This document shows positions 24,961 through 38,070 of a stretch of 64,000 nucleotides of DNA, in pieces (within the stretch, counting starts at the first letter, position 1; the number at the start of each line of letters is the position of its first letter). The translations under genes were made by a program, and so were the position numbers. The notes below the pieces were generated by a model that made no database searches, was not told the DNA's origin, and saw nothing but the letters and a program-made list of their open reading frames with translations. Location of the stretch: the NCBI GenBank assembly GCA_050084985.1, contig JBITNC010000001.1, positions 187,798,001 to 187,862,000 of the forward strand, written 5' to 3'. The stretch comes from Nageia nagi (Eukaryota; Pinophyta).

Positions 24961-26235
24961 GTGAGAGTGGTTTACCTGATTCAACCTAAGTTGTCCTCAG
25001 GTAAGCTAAGTAGATTTCTTAATCCTTTTGTTGATATCTTTGATAAAATGATCAAAGGTCTTATCTAGAAGTTGAGAGGGAGGTAAGTGCTCAATATGTA
25101 TGCTTATGGATTGTAGGAGAGGGGTAGCTTTTAAGTAGCAACACTAGTGAATGCCTTATCTTACAAGTTGCATTGTGGATTGAGTGATAAAAGAGGGAAA
25201 CATTTCAAGTCAGGAGCTATTGAAATCATCTTATGGATCTTATTCAAAAGCCACATAACATAGAGTGTTGTTAGAGCCAACATGGGGTACACATTAATTT
25301 CAATAAGAATATTAGAATGCGGGATAGTTCTTTTAGCTTGAATGGATCTTGAGAGCATATGGACCAAAACTATCTCAATGTAGGCCCAATTAAATTGTCT
25401 CAATATACACCCCTATAATTCACATCCATAAAGCAAGGTTGGAGAGATAAAAGCATGGAAGAGTTTTATTCTTCTTATTATATCTTGAAACTGGAGTTAA
25501 AAATATTATCTCTCAAATGCAACATATCCTTTACTTAATTTATTTTAGGATATTAGGATCAAGTTGAAAGTAGGACCTATGAAGATTACACCCAAATAAG
25601 TGTAAGAGGTGATGGTCTCAATAGGTTGCTCCGAGAAAGTAAGGTAGATTTTGGAAATATCAGTTATTAAAGTACATCCCCTTTGTCTTTTTAAGATTAA
25701 CTTTGAGATCATGTATAACACAAAAGGTATTCAATATGTCCATCTAACATGAAAGCCCAAATATAATATGGGATAGCAAAATGACATCATCTACAAAGAG
25801 AAAGATTTAGACAATGGAGTCATGTAAGAATCAACCCATACTTGGGCCCAAGGTGTTTGAGATTAGTTGTTTGAGTTAATAAATATAGAGCCCAAATAGA
25901 GTAGATGAGAGGGGGAAACCTTGCTTTATACAAATAGTGTTATAAAATATATTAGATAAGTGAGAATCAATGTAGATTGGCTAACTACCTATTCATATAA
26001 TGTCATGAAAAGGAATATGATACCTTTAAGAGTCCATAGGTTCTCAAGTCCATGGAATAGGAGATGCATAGGGATAGTATCAAATAATTTATGTAAGTCA
26101 ATAAACCAACAATAAACCTTCCACTTGTAGGCTCGATCTTCTTCAATGATAGCTCATAGAGTGAGGATGTGATAAACAGTGAGATAGTTCCTATGGAAGC
26201 TAGCTTAATGAAGTAGATGGAGATAGAGATCAACA
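24960..26235 (-). pseudogene. LINE reverse transcriptase remnant, 5' truncated
   Basis: Minus-strand frames give the RT C-terminal half: LFVDDVILLSH (25770-25806, the FADD-type catalytic motif), then SYTYLGVIF (about 25590-25620), LLYGCE (about 25420) and a C-terminal stretch NWAYIEIVLVHMLSRSIQAK (25161-25403). The same C-terminal stretch occurs in the LINE at 52.5 kb (NWTSIERILVTFLSRFIRIK), so both belong to one family. The copy starts abruptly near 26235 and has stops throughout. Confidence 0.8.
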
Positions 26236-28600
26236 TAATTTGATAATAATAATTATAATGAAATAATGATAACTAAAATTTACACTCATCACCAAAAATA
26301 AGAATGATTAACTATAAAGAATACTAACACCACTAAGCAAGAAAATTAAATATCTCTAAAGAGTCAACAAAATAAAGTTAGAGTGAAATAAATAATGAAT
26401 TGCCAAAAAACAAAAAACAAAATACAAGTGAATCCGTGGCATGAGGAAGGAATTATAAAATCTTACCAATGATAACATTTCAAGAAGTTTTTTTCAAATA
26501 TTATTTCATGGATATACCCATAATAGTTTATCAGAGGACCAACATCATTGTGTATATTCAAAGAGTTAACTTTACGAAACACGAGTTGGATTTAAAAGAC
26601 AACTTAAAGGAGGCAAGCTCGATAGAACTTTAGAGGTTGGTAGATATGAGTTCGATGGCATTACACTAAATGTCATTCTATGACTTCACTTTAGATATCC
26701 TAAAATGATTTATAACCACTACTTTAATGGTGGGTAGTGGTTGGACAAATTATACCCAATCATAGTAGATACAAAGGAAAATATCATTGGACTAAAGGTA
26801 ATTAAGGTCAATCATTCCCAACTAACAAAGGTTTCACATGTGGTGGTATATAATTTTTTCACTAGCCTATTAAGCATAAAAAAGAATTCTAATCATTGAA
26901 GATCCTTAAGCTAGTAATGATGATAATTGCAAAGATATTCACCCATAAGATTTTTTACAAAAATATACTTTCTTCAATCACAACAATAAATGGCATGCTA
27001 GTTTTTGACATCATAGTGAAAGGGGTCAACTATAGGGTCATAAAACTCTACAATACCCAACTCTAGGAAAACCATGAAGAAATTAAGACCATACCTAAGA
27101 AGGACCAAGAATTCCACTTCAGGTCAATTTTATGTTAATTGTAATGTTTCACTTAAATTGTACCTAGCAAAATAGGTAAGATTATATTTTCTTCAAATAA
27201 ACCCATTTCTAATCAAATTAATTATCTCCACAAAGATATTGGTTTATGGAATAGAAGTCTACGGATGGATAGGATAATAGAGTTAATTAAAGGAAAAAAA
27301 TGGGTGTCGACCAAGGAAATCTAACTTTACCCATAAAGAAATGACTTTAAATATTTAGAACACAAAAGATAATATATATGCTAGAAGTCAAATTTATGGA
27401 ATACCATTTCTAATGACTACATACTTGTATCAAACTAATTATAAAATTGCATTACAATTGGTTAGACTAATCAACCCTACAAGAATAATTTGTACAAATG
27501 AAACTGAAGACAAGATAAAAACAACCTCTAATTCTTAGAGATGGATCTTCATCTATAAAGAGGAAACCAAGCCAACAAATAGTGCCCCACCATACCTCAT
27601 CATCAAGCAAAAAACCTATAATAAGGCCCAAAGTTAAAATGCTTAAGGAGTTAGTAGGGCATAAGATAAAGCAAAAAAAAGAAAGGCATGCACATCATCA
27701 TTTTTATCTTATCTACCTATGTTACAAAGATATTATAAAAAACTATAAATATGTTTGTAATGACAACTTGATCTTTGAATTCTTAAACCAAAATAACCAA
27801 AACAAGCTTGGTGATTTTATTACACATTATATATATAGACAAACCTCTATAGGTCTAACTAGTCATTGGGTTTAAAGGACATTAAAGACATCATTTATTG
27901 TTATATGGGGGGCAAGGGGGGCTCAAAGCCCCCCAAAATCAATAAAGATAGCAATGCCACCAAAGAAAATACTAGGAAAAGGAAATTAAGAGTAGAAAAA
28001 GGTGACTAGGTCACCAAAAGAATCGTGATAACAACTTCAAAATCCAATACATTCACCTAATCCAACAAGGCAATTATTGTCAAAACAAACACATTAACTA
28101 GTAGGAACTAACAATGGTATATCAATGAAGACAATAAGCCCAAGTTAGAATAAATAATTGATCTTGCCAATGCCACTTTGCTTTCAACAGGATCAACATT
28201 TATGATGACCATAACTAGCAACCCTCTTTCCACAGCTAAAGTTGTCTCATAAATGGAATGGAGTACATTTTCACCAAGTACTACTTAATTGTTTTCTTTT
28301 ACAATTTTATCACAAATATCATTATCTATATTAACCACACATACACCACCTTAATCAACACCTTCCACCATCACCATTATAACATCTTCCATCACTATTC
28401 CACCTCCACACCTCTTCCACTAAGATGTCACCAAATTTTACTACATCAACTACCATCAGTACCACCTAAATCCCTAAACACTATACCATGGCCACTTCCT
28501 CAACTATCCCTTCATTTAGAATCCTTTCTACAACCATCACTTTTTTTCTCCACTAAACTTAATATTTTGTTAAAGTTAGAAAACATTATACTAAAAAGAG
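26236..28600. other. Degenerate repeat DNA, no gene assigned
   Basis: Plus-strand open stretches at 27582-27875 and 28258-28605 (His/Pro-rich) show no domain I know. They could be the front of the gag-like relic to the right. Anything more would be a guess. Confidence 0.4.
27907..27934. repeat. G-run hairpin
   Basis: Two GGGGGG runs are followed by a perfect 7-bp inverted repeat, GGGGGGC-TCAAA-GCCCCCC (27916-27934). It is striking in an otherwise AT-rich region. Confidence 0.7.
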
Positions 28601-28639
28601 ATTGATATGAGCCTAACAAATTAAGCTCCTACAAAAAAT

Positions 28640-28990
28640 ACTAGAACCCTCTCCATTTTCTTTGTAGAAGAGGCACTAACTATCTAATATGATAGTCAAA
28701 TACTTAATCTTTTTAAGATGCCTTTTGAATATCAAATCCATGTAATGAGTATATTAAAAGAAATTAATCTCCAAAAGAATTTGTTAATTCAATTCAAAGA
28801 GGTTGATGATTTGAGAAGATTAATAACTAAGCTTCTTGGGGAGCTATAGCAAAAAGCCCCTCACATAAAATTAGATACAACATAACATCATATCGATCAA
28901 GTGGCAAAATCTATGAAGAAGTTAATAAAATATTAGCTTATTGAATAGGTATAAGTCTATAATCATGAACAACAACTAAGCATATGAAAA
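28640..28990 (+). pseudogene. Short degenerate frame, retroelement-like
   Basis: One plus-strand frame is readable for over 100 codons with only TAA/TAG stops, including LNLFKMPFEYQIHVMSILKE and FKEVDDLRRLITKLLGEL. Amphipathic helices and point stops suggest a decayed element protein. I do not recognise the family. Confidence 0.4.
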
Positions 28991-29623
28991 GCACATATAG
29001 CGAATTAAATAATTTCATTCAAACACATCCAATTAATTATAATGTTATTATCAAGAATTCAAATAATATTCATGGAAAAAGTTGTTAGACAATGTGAACA
29101 TGCTAGAGGAGCTGGTGGGTGGAGAGTAGCTAAAACTCTCCACTAAAATATGGGGGCCTAAGTTCAAATTTCATTCCCTTTAACAATTGGAAATAATTGC
29201 AAATCCTATGGATGATGGTAGGTGCAACCAAGGTCAAGTGTGAGCCTTGAAGATGGAATAGATATCCCTTGGTTGTGGCAGCTTAGCCTAAGGAAATTCC
29301 CCATAAGGGGTGGATAGGTAGGGTGGGTGGGGAGATTGATGACTCACATGAACCTCATATTGATGATGCTTGAGCTCATCATGGTAATCATGAAAGAAAT
29401 TGGACTACAAATCATCGTAGTTGAACCCAATAAGACTCACACATGTTTAGGCAGAGTGAATATTTATCCCACACGATGCATCAGGAACAAATGGAGACTT
29501 TTGGGAAGGACCGTAGCCATGGCATGGATTGCGATGCTACGGGTCATCGATTGCACTCTGGATTAAATTATTAGCATGTCAAGCACAAGGTGACGGTACC
29601 TTAGGGATAAATCAAACCATTTT

Positions 29624-30990
29624 GTGTTTTCCATGGCCATTCTTACACTGCTTTTTTGGAAAATCTTTGTTTGCAAAATGCCTACAATAATGCCAGGCCA
29701 GAAAAGGTTAGAACCCAATAATGGGGAGATATTTAGGGAAGACCCAGTAGTCTGGGATATCCTATGTAATGGGGGTATCCGAGGATTTATAGATTCGCTC
29801 CAAAGGCATGATGAAAATTGATCTCAACAAGTTACAGACTCCTAGGATGAAGAGAGGGGCATCGAAGATGGGCTAAACTTCACAATTAGAGCATGTCTGA
29901 TTGTGGTACTACGGGTATGGTGAATTAAGGGATTCAACATTCTAGAGATGTGGGAACTTCACAAGCTGATATCAAGAATTTTCTAAAGGACGATGAGTTG
30001 ATACCTACAAAGAGGAAGTCAAGCTATCAAGTGAATTCTTTTGCCTATCCATGGAATAGAGTTGCAATTGGACTATTAAATTGTTCACTTTGGAAGGGCA
30101 TCACTCAAAAGTAGGGGGCTATCATTTTGTGCTGATGACTCATTTTAGGGGGAAGCTCCAGGTAAACCTTCCTTACTTCCTGTATCATTCCTTAGACTTA
30201 TATATCCGTAAAAATAGAGGGCAAATTCCCATTCACCAAGGTCTCATCAAGATTTTGGTTGAATTTTCCCGTAGCAAGGCTCAAGTTATGGCGCTACTTC
30301 GATAGAGGCCTCCACGCGCCACACCACCATCGACCAAACTCCACCTCCATGACCTCCTCAACCATCACCACCTCCTCCTCTACCCCCTTCACTTCCCCCA
30401 CCTCCTTGAGCTTAAACTCCTTCCCCAACTCGGGCACCTCCTTCACCTTACATTCACAAAATTATGGCTTCTTTAGGTGAGGCTAAAAGTGAAGAACTCC
30501 TCCATGGGAGAAGCCATATGAAGAATACAGTTATGTTTGATCTTGAGGATCAAACTAAAGAAACAAAGAAAGGGGGCCAAAAAAGAAAATTCAGCTATCT
30601 GCTCCCCACATAGCTTGGCTTCATGACTACTAACTTTTGGGAGTCTCATGCTATTTGCCAGTCCATCAAATGAGACTATGATGATGATTATGAGTAGAGG
30701 GAAAGGAAGTAGAAATTACATAGAATGAAAACAACCATCAAGAAGCTACTAAAGGACATCTCGCTAGATAGAATGCCCAATCAACAATAAAACATCATTA
30801 AGGCTGGGTGGGACTTCATGGACAACATGAAGAATGCTACAACCAAAGAAAGAAAAGGTATGGAGATGGACACTTTTGCTTATGTTACTGATTTTTACTC
30901 TTTGTACTATAGATGGATGGATCCTCCTTCCAAAGATGGAAGTGAAATGTAGGATAATGTAGATAGTCACTTTTTCAATGATATATCATA
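29624..30990 (+). pseudogene. Gag-like protein relic with proline-rich linker
   Basis: Plus-strand frames chain through MPGQKRLEPNNGEIFREDPV (29690), GGIRGFIDSLQRHDEN, NCFTLEGHHSKVGGYHFVL and FRGKLQVNLPYFLYHSLDLY (30081-30200). A proline-rich block follows from TCCACC/CCACCT repeats (30300-30430), then a C-terminal part starting MASLGEAKSEELLHGRSHMK (30462) and ending near DFYSLYYRWMDPP (about 30930). Order and composition suggest a gag-like protein of a plant retroelement. Stops and frame changes are many. I cannot name the family, and no pol is attached. Confidence 0.45.
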
Positions 30991-31060
30991 ACAATTTTTG
31001 TAAGATAGGTTTTTGGGGCCTGTATAAAAAACCATTGTTAATAAAAATTTACCTTTGATC

Positions 31061-31083
31061 AATAATAATAATAATAATGATGA
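31061..31083. repeat. (AAT)n microsatellite
   Basis: A run of six to seven AAT/ATA trinucleotides ending in ATGATGA. Confidence 0.85.
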
Positions 31084-31319
31084 ATTGCCAAACAAATAAA
31101 AAGCTTAGCATCTATTAATGTCAAAATGGCACAACTACGAGAAAAATAAAAAAAGATCAAGGTAAATATTTTCAAGTAACCTAAAAGAAACAACAAATTT
31201 TAGGACGATAGAGTACAAATATATAACTTAAGAAAGTTATGATGTAAATAAGTTCCTTTCAAGGTCTTGGCAATTTTTATACTTTTAGCCCAACACTACA
31301 TTACCACAAAATTTATCAG

Positions 31320-32700
31320 CCAAAACATACAAGCTCAAATATTAGTATTGCTTTTGGACTGAATTCATCATCAAAATCAATAGGTTCACCATTATCATCA
31401 TAAACAATCATATTCACCATATTGATTGAAGGTAAATCCTAATTTTTGACTTTGAGCACATCATTTTCATATGAAACTGTACCACTATCCAACAAGTGTT
31501 TTATCTTCTTTCTCAAAACATAAAAACCTATTATATTATGTCCTTTGATTTGATGATATTTGCAAAATTGATTTACCCTATACCAACTAAGCTTTTCATC
31601 ATTAGGTTCATATTATTTTCCTTAAATTCATTTGATTAAACCCTATTCTAGATATTCCTCAAATATTTGGTTAGGGTTTATTAGTAATGGATATATGTAT
31701 TTGGCTAATTTTCTATCTTTAGGTTTGTCTTGGTGGGATGTTTCAATGACATTAACTAAAGTATCATATTTTTTATTATAAGGCTTCCTACCATTGTCTT
31801 CGTTGGAGGAGGATGATGTATACTTAAGTAAATTAGACCTTACTAAGAATTTTTCTTTCTCAATAATAAAATGAATCATATGCACAAATGAATTATTAAC
31901 ATGCTCAAGCCCTTTTTCACCAAGAACATGATGAATATTTTCAATGAATACGTTTGCAATGAAGCTCTCTTACATCTTTTGTTTAATGGACCTCCAAAGC
32001 TTGATGAATCTAGAAACAAACTTTTCTAATCTTCCTATTTATCCTTTCTTACAACAAATCAAATATGTCAAATCAACTATTTTCTTCACATTGCATCTGA
32101 AGTGAGCCTTGAATTGATCCTTCAATTATTGATATGATGTTATAGATCTTGGTTCTAAGCTATGAAACCACTTGCGAGCTTCACCGATTAAACTTATAAG
32201 GAAATATTTTGCTTTCAAATGATCATCAACCCCACATTTAAGCTCCATAATGTATTCAAAACCTTAAATATGAGTGATAGGATCAATCTCACCATTGAAT
32301 TTTTCAAATTCAGAATCTTTATCTATACGAACAAAGAATGTATTTCAAAGCTCCATGCTCAATGGGTTACCTTTGTTCTATGTCCTATTTGCACAAATTC
32401 TAAATTTTCTACCAAGCTGTGCAACCTAAGATTCAAGATGTCTAAAATTTTTATTGGTGAAAGTTCCTAAATTAGATGCACGATTTCTAGCATTCATGCT
32501 ACTGTTAGCTTTAGCATTGATGGTAATGTCTATGCTGATGTGCGCATATGCGCTGGGCTGATTAATGATCTGTACCATCGATGTAGATGCTTTTGCAATG
32601 ATAGCTTGAAACTTGGGCATTACCATTAATTTGGTCAAGACTTCAAGATTTATGTTCACCATTTCTATCACACTCATAAAATTGTTGATCAAATATAATG
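31320..32700 (-). pseudogene. Ty3/gypsy gag (Tat/Athila-like)
   Basis: The minus strand has an N-terminal stretch from ATG 32692, then the gag core: FEKFNGEIDPITHIQGF-like (Q is a stop), LKAKYFLISLIGEARKWFHS (about 32170-32240), LKDQFKAHF and IGRLEKFVSRFIKLW (about 31990-32040). A modified knuckle follows, CKYHQIKGHNIIGFYVLRKK (about 31500-31575), in which the second Cys of YHQ.KGH..EDC is replaced, then HLLDSGTV. Few frame breaks remain compared with its neighbours. No pol follows on the left, so it is either truncated or another gag-only element. Confidence 0.8.
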
Positions 32701-34588
32701 AACCCTAAGGTTCTTGATGTAAAAATATGGGTAGGTTCGAATATGTTGATATGTATTTTGGTATCACCTAGGGTTTTATTCTAAATGAGCCAAAGTGCAC
32801 ATAAACATTTATTATATAATTTATCTAGGCTAAATTGACCTAAATAAACATACATGAATGTAAGAGAATATAAAAGTGTAGTAATAGAATAATGAAATTA
32901 CATCAATGTCAAGATGTAAAATGAGCTACATGTACTAAAGAGAAAGGAATCAAGTGAAAGATAAATACCTGTGTCCTTACTTGTGTTAGGGTCAAGGATA
33001 TGATAGATGAACTTGTTGAAGAGTAATTACCTTGTTGTACGAACCCCAAGGTCAACTGCAGAAAAAATACCATTACAAATGCTAATCTTTGAAAGCTCAA
33101 TGCAAGCACAAACATTAGCGCAAGTGCGAACGTTCCTGAAGAATGAGGTTTACCAATAAGGATCAATGATAGCAGAGATGACAAGTCAAACTAAGCATAT
33201 GGTCATTGAAGTGGATAATAAATATTCACTCAAGTGATAACAAATTCTTGAAGAAGAATATCCTTATTGTAGATCCTCGACTCCTACCCCCACTACAATC
33301 TTTGGCATCAACTTTTGCTCTAATACAAATATAATCTTCCTCAATGGCACTTGTTGGTTAGTAGGAAGGAATTGTACTTCGTAAATATCAAAGAAGTTAA
33401 TTTTTTTTAAAGTGATGACGATGTACATACATGTGATAAATATAGATAAAGTCCCATATTACATCAACTAATGTATGAAGTCTTTAAGAAATATGTCTAT
33501 AAAACATTGTGTATGTATTATTGGTAAAATATTCTAAGTAAAATTATAAACATAAACTTTTGAAAAGAAATAAGTAAAGCTACGAACATATTGGAATCAA
33601 AGTTAAAATTTCAAATTATAGCAATTGAAAAAAATCATTGAAGACACTTTAAACATGGGAGAAGTCTCAAGGACGAGACTTGGAGTAAAATTAGGAAGAA
33701 CGTCACCAAGAGAGAATTTCAAAACTAATCCTACTGATCAATTGACATATCAAGAATCGCCGCCCAAAACAAGAACAAAAAGAAATCATTATAAAGGAGT
33801 AACAAATGCACCAAATATTGTTAATTGGTGAGTTGCTAAATGAAATGATGAATTATCATATTTCATTACAATAAAGATCGAATACAAATACTAAAATGAA
33901 ACCAAGAAGAAAATATATGAGTGTGTGTGTTAATCAAATAAATACACATATAAAAAATGTATGAAGAATTATAAAAAGTGGATCAAAGTAATTCAAACAT
34001 TTATAATTGTAATCCAATAATTAATATCAATATAAATCGACACATTTCTTATACTTTCATTGTTATTACTTGTATTTTTAATAACTATTCAATATTATTT
34101 TAGTAGGTAAAACTCGTCCTACTAATTATATTCTTATAAATTGTAAAAGATAACACCTTTCTTCGAAATATAAAACAAAACAACAAACTTAAAAAAAAAA
34201 AAAGTTCAATAAAAAAAAATTTGTACAAATTAAAATAAACAAATTCTAACCTAAAAATAAACATTTTATTTTACTTACTTCAAGAATATTACTAAAAAAA
34301 TTATTATAATCTGTAATCATATTGAAAGACATCATTTGGTTTGCTTTTATTGAATTGATATATGTAAAAACATTATTTAGGGGAAAAAAATAAACCATCA
34401 CTTGGCTGGCTTTCTTTAGCGAGGAAATAACTAATAAAAGAATCCCTTGGTTTGCTTCCTTTTGGGGCATCAGGTAGAAGTAAAATTACTGTTAAAAAAT
34501 ATATTTCAATTTTAGATTTTTTTTATGGCGAAGATGAAAATGCCTTTTTGCAGAGGCTGTCTTTATTATATTTTTTGCCCCTCAGCTT
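32701..34588. other. AT-rich intergenic DNA
   Basis: Probably holds the leader and LTR of the gag to its left, but I found no LTR pair. The short frame at 33625-33831 (plus) has no known motif. An A-rich run lies at 34190-34221. Confidence 0.4.
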
Positions 34589-34594
34589 TTTATT
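34589..34594 (-). promoter_or_regulatory. Candidate poly(A) signal of the channel gene
   Basis: The minus strand reads AATAAA about 340 nt after the stop codon at 34933, a plausible 3' UTR length. No transcript evidence is available, so this is a guess from position. Confidence 0.35.
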
Positions 34595-34932
34595 CTTGTT
34601 CACATAGGATGTGTGGTTCAAGTCTCCCTTTGAAACGCTACTTGCCAACATCCAAAACATGAATTGCTTTTACTGTTTCAACCAAAGCAAACTTTTTGCC
34701 TATACGTAGTATTATCTCTAGTCCTCTATTCAATCATTACAGAACTTTTATGCTGTGCTACATCTCTGGGAAATCAAACCATTAAACAAGGACAAGAACA
34801 CATGACGAGCAAAGGAATAAAGAATAACTATACCACAATACAATTACACGAAGGCATCCTGTGGAGGCTGATGTCTTAACACATTTAGGTGCACCCAGAA
34901 ATTCTTGACTTAGCAGTACAGAAGTTACAGAT

Positions 34933-35175
34933 CTACAGCAAAATCTGCTGGTGTGGTAGCTGAAAGATTTCTACTGGTTTGGGGGTATTGAGTCGTGACT
35001 GACGTTTTGTAGGAACCAAACTATCATCATCTTTCCATTTTTCGATTTCAATCGCCTCCTCCTTGTCTTCCTCTTCTGTCTTGAACACAGGATGTATGTA
35101 AGCATCACGCAGATATTCTTTCAGGTTTAGGTTCGGTTCATTTACTCGCTCCAAAGTGTCCTTGATAGTGGCTTC
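34933..35175 (-). CDS. OSCA1-like: Last exon of an OSCA/CSC1-like mechanosensitive Ca2+ channel
   Basis: The exon gives the cytosolic tail of an OSCA (DUF221/RSN1_7TM) channel, which opens on hyperosmotic or membrane stretch and passes Ca2+ at the plasma membrane. It has 80 codons and a stop. EATIKDTLERVNEPNLNLKE (35116-35175) and YLRDAYIHPVF match the conserved post-membrane segment; an acidic stretch follows (TEEEDKEEAIEIEKWKDDD), then LVPTKRQSRLNTPKP, the C-terminal block of the OSCA1 clade. The acceptor is TTTCAG|GAAGCC at 35176-35177, phase 0. There are no stops or frameshifts, in contrast to everything around it. The preceding exon is 27 kb away at 62502-62735. Confidence 0.92.
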   Translation of the reverse strand, partial: EATIKDTLERVNEPNLNLKEYLRDAYIHPVFKTEEEDKEEAIEIEKWKDDDSLVPTKRQSRLNTPKPVEIFQLPHQQILL

Positions 35176-35177
35176 CT

Positions 35178-38070
35178 GAAATATCAAGATAGAGCAGTGT
35201 GTAAGATAAATAGATGTCAAATGAAGTACATTGGTTAGCGACATTGATTATTTGTGCACCATTATTCTACTATTGTTTTGGTCATGGGCATTTCTAATAG
35301 TACTGTGGGCAATTATTTAAAAAATGATGTCAATTGAGGAAGATTAACCAAAAAAAGCGAGTGACTTTCAAGGTCTGACCTAGAGATGGTGTGCAATGTA
35401 GATTTACATGTAGCTATAGCGCAAATCAGCTATTAATAAAATAAAGAAAAATGGAAAATACAAATTCTTCATGCATGAGATCTAAAATGCTCGCAAATAT
35501 TATCCATAGGGTGAATGTTTATCGAGCGATCTTAACAGCTAGCGTAAAAGAGACATTTTACTTGCATCTTTTGCCAGTTTATTTTGTAAACAGTTTTACA
35601 TAAAAAACAAAACATATCCTGGTACAGAGGATATAAAATTTCATAGTGCAGATCTGATTGACCATCCTTAACAATTTACACTCTACCAAATCACAAGTAA
35701 CTAGTAAGGGGTGAACTTAACAGACTGGTCTGGTGTGAAGCCGAATCCAGAAGAAGAATACAAAAGGTAGAATCTTAAGACAGAGTACTATACGAGAAGA
35801 ATTGGATACTAACAGTTCTTTCAATGCCTCTATTGAATGGCATGAAATCTGGAAAAAAAATGTAATTAAAAATTTTAGCATGCATGTTCCTCTTGTTGAT
35901 TCTATACAGTAAAATACTGAAAGCCGAAAACCTATGGAAAAAAGGAGGGCCTTCAAGTGTCCTGGGCCTCAAACGAGTAAGAAATAATCTTCAACCATTA
36001 TTTCTAAAATTAAATGCCGTTTGCATAAACTGTTGCATAACCTATTCCAAACAAGCAACACAGCAGAAAAAAAAAAGCAAAGAAAAATGTGAATTTATCT
36101 ACATCCTGATTTTATACAGAGATTTAGACATCAATATAATTTGCACACTTCACAGATGTTTGTTGCATATTCTATTGAAAGCCTTAGTATGGGATATTTG
36201 GGTAACAAGACGCAGAATAATTTTCCATTTGACTATTTCTAAATCAGCTAATATTCACTCGTAAGTAAAGTTGTCTGCCCAATGGTTTGCAAACAAGGTA
36301 TGGTAAATTGGACACAATGAATACCCTCACATATGAAACCAAGTAAATCTTATCAAGGAAAATAAAGGCCCCTACAGCAGTGATCTTGATGACGTATAAT
36401 AATAAAAACAAATCAATGATCATTTCAAATTGCCCGAGATTTGAATGAAGAATTTTGCTGCAGATTTATTCCTCGATGAGAGGCTTATTAGAGCTTCCAG
36501 ATTGGGAATGACATTTCCTTAAAATAGAAGAAAATGCTCGTCCTAAATGTAAACTTGATGGGAAACCAAACTCTAAAGACAAACATAAATAAATAACTGA
36601 AACTGAAGCCATTAGCGTACTTGGAAAATTCTCTCTTATTCAAATAGAAGCTGAGAGACTTTTGGTCTGGTGATAATCATCCACATGCTCTAAACCCATA
36701 CACTGTTAACTTACAAAAACATACCAGTCTATGAACATAGGGAAATTCTCTCTTATTTAAGATACACAAACCACAAATCTTATTCATAAAAAGCATCGTG
36801 GGAGCAGCTTCAACTGCATTTCTACTTCATGGATTCTAATCAAATTCACAATTAATTACTCTGTTAAAAATGTTACAGGGCATATATTCGTTGGTTCTGC
36901 TATCTCCTTCCATGTTATCCATAACTATGCTAATTACCAGATCACTCGTCTCTGCAGTTACGTTGTAAAGCTATGTGATTAGTGTTTAAAGTGAACTGTG
37001 ACTAGAGCCTTGCGCCACTCAAAAGACTGTTAATTTTCTTCTAGTTGCAGAGGTTACAATTTTAAGTTTGGGCACCTCAGATCTTTTCAACACTCCTTGA
37101 TTCATATTAGATCAAGTTAAGATGGATATTTTTGTTGAAATTGCAAAGGCAGTAGATGTCTGAATAAATGATAATGTTTATTAGTCTACAGCTATTCCAA
37201 TGCATAAAACACATGTAAAATTTGTTTCATTGCGTTATTTAGTAGGAAGAGCAGAAATAAGTGCATGAATTCAAGGTTGATCTCCTTACTTTGGTGAACA
37301 GGAGGAGACTCATATCCATAGGTCAATCAATTGTTCAGAGTTGCTTTCATTGGGATTTCTTAAGTAAAGCAATGAAGCATCAAAACACAACTTCTAGATG
37401 GGTGAGTAATAAGCTTTGAGAACATACCCAATGCAAGTGTAACAATCAGTCAGCATTTCCAAATGATAAAAACTATAGTACAAGATTGCATCCATTTGAA
37501 CTCCTTTGACAACAAAATATCTAATATTTGATTTGGATTCTGAACTATACATAATTCTACTAATATGAAACTTCTCAAATGGATTGGTTCATATTGTTGA
37601 ATTCTTCTGAGCAAATATAGATTGGATTGGAATCCATGAACAAATGCCAAATACCAATGAAAAGTTCACCACTCGAGTTATTTCTTTGGTTGGGCATATA
37701 ATAGCATTGTTAGTGTTCAATTTTTAGCTTATGATTAAGAAAGGTGTCTATCAGTATTGGATTCTCTTTACAAGAAATGTAATAGCAAGGGCCCCATCAA
37801 TTATATGATGATCTTCGTATGGACCAGATTTTAAAGATGAGTTCTTGCATGAAAAAGGATTGAAAAAATGAATTAACAATATTGTTACTACCATTGTTGT
37901 ACATTTTCTGGAGCTCTGAGTAGAAGAAGAGCTAAATTAGTTTATGAAAAATAAAGCATCGAGTCTCAACTATATATCTGTAAATGATATAAGAAATCTC
38001 ATATGAATCCAGAGAATTTATGGATGAATTTTTCCATAAAGGTCTGTATGATCTCAAATTTACCTCAAGG
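35178..38070 (-). other. Unique-looking intron sequence near the acceptor
   Basis: No repeat, element or coding motif was seen on either strand. It is the largest stretch of the intron without a recognisable insertion and probably shows the ancestral intron. Open frames here are short chance ORFs. Confidence 0.5.
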
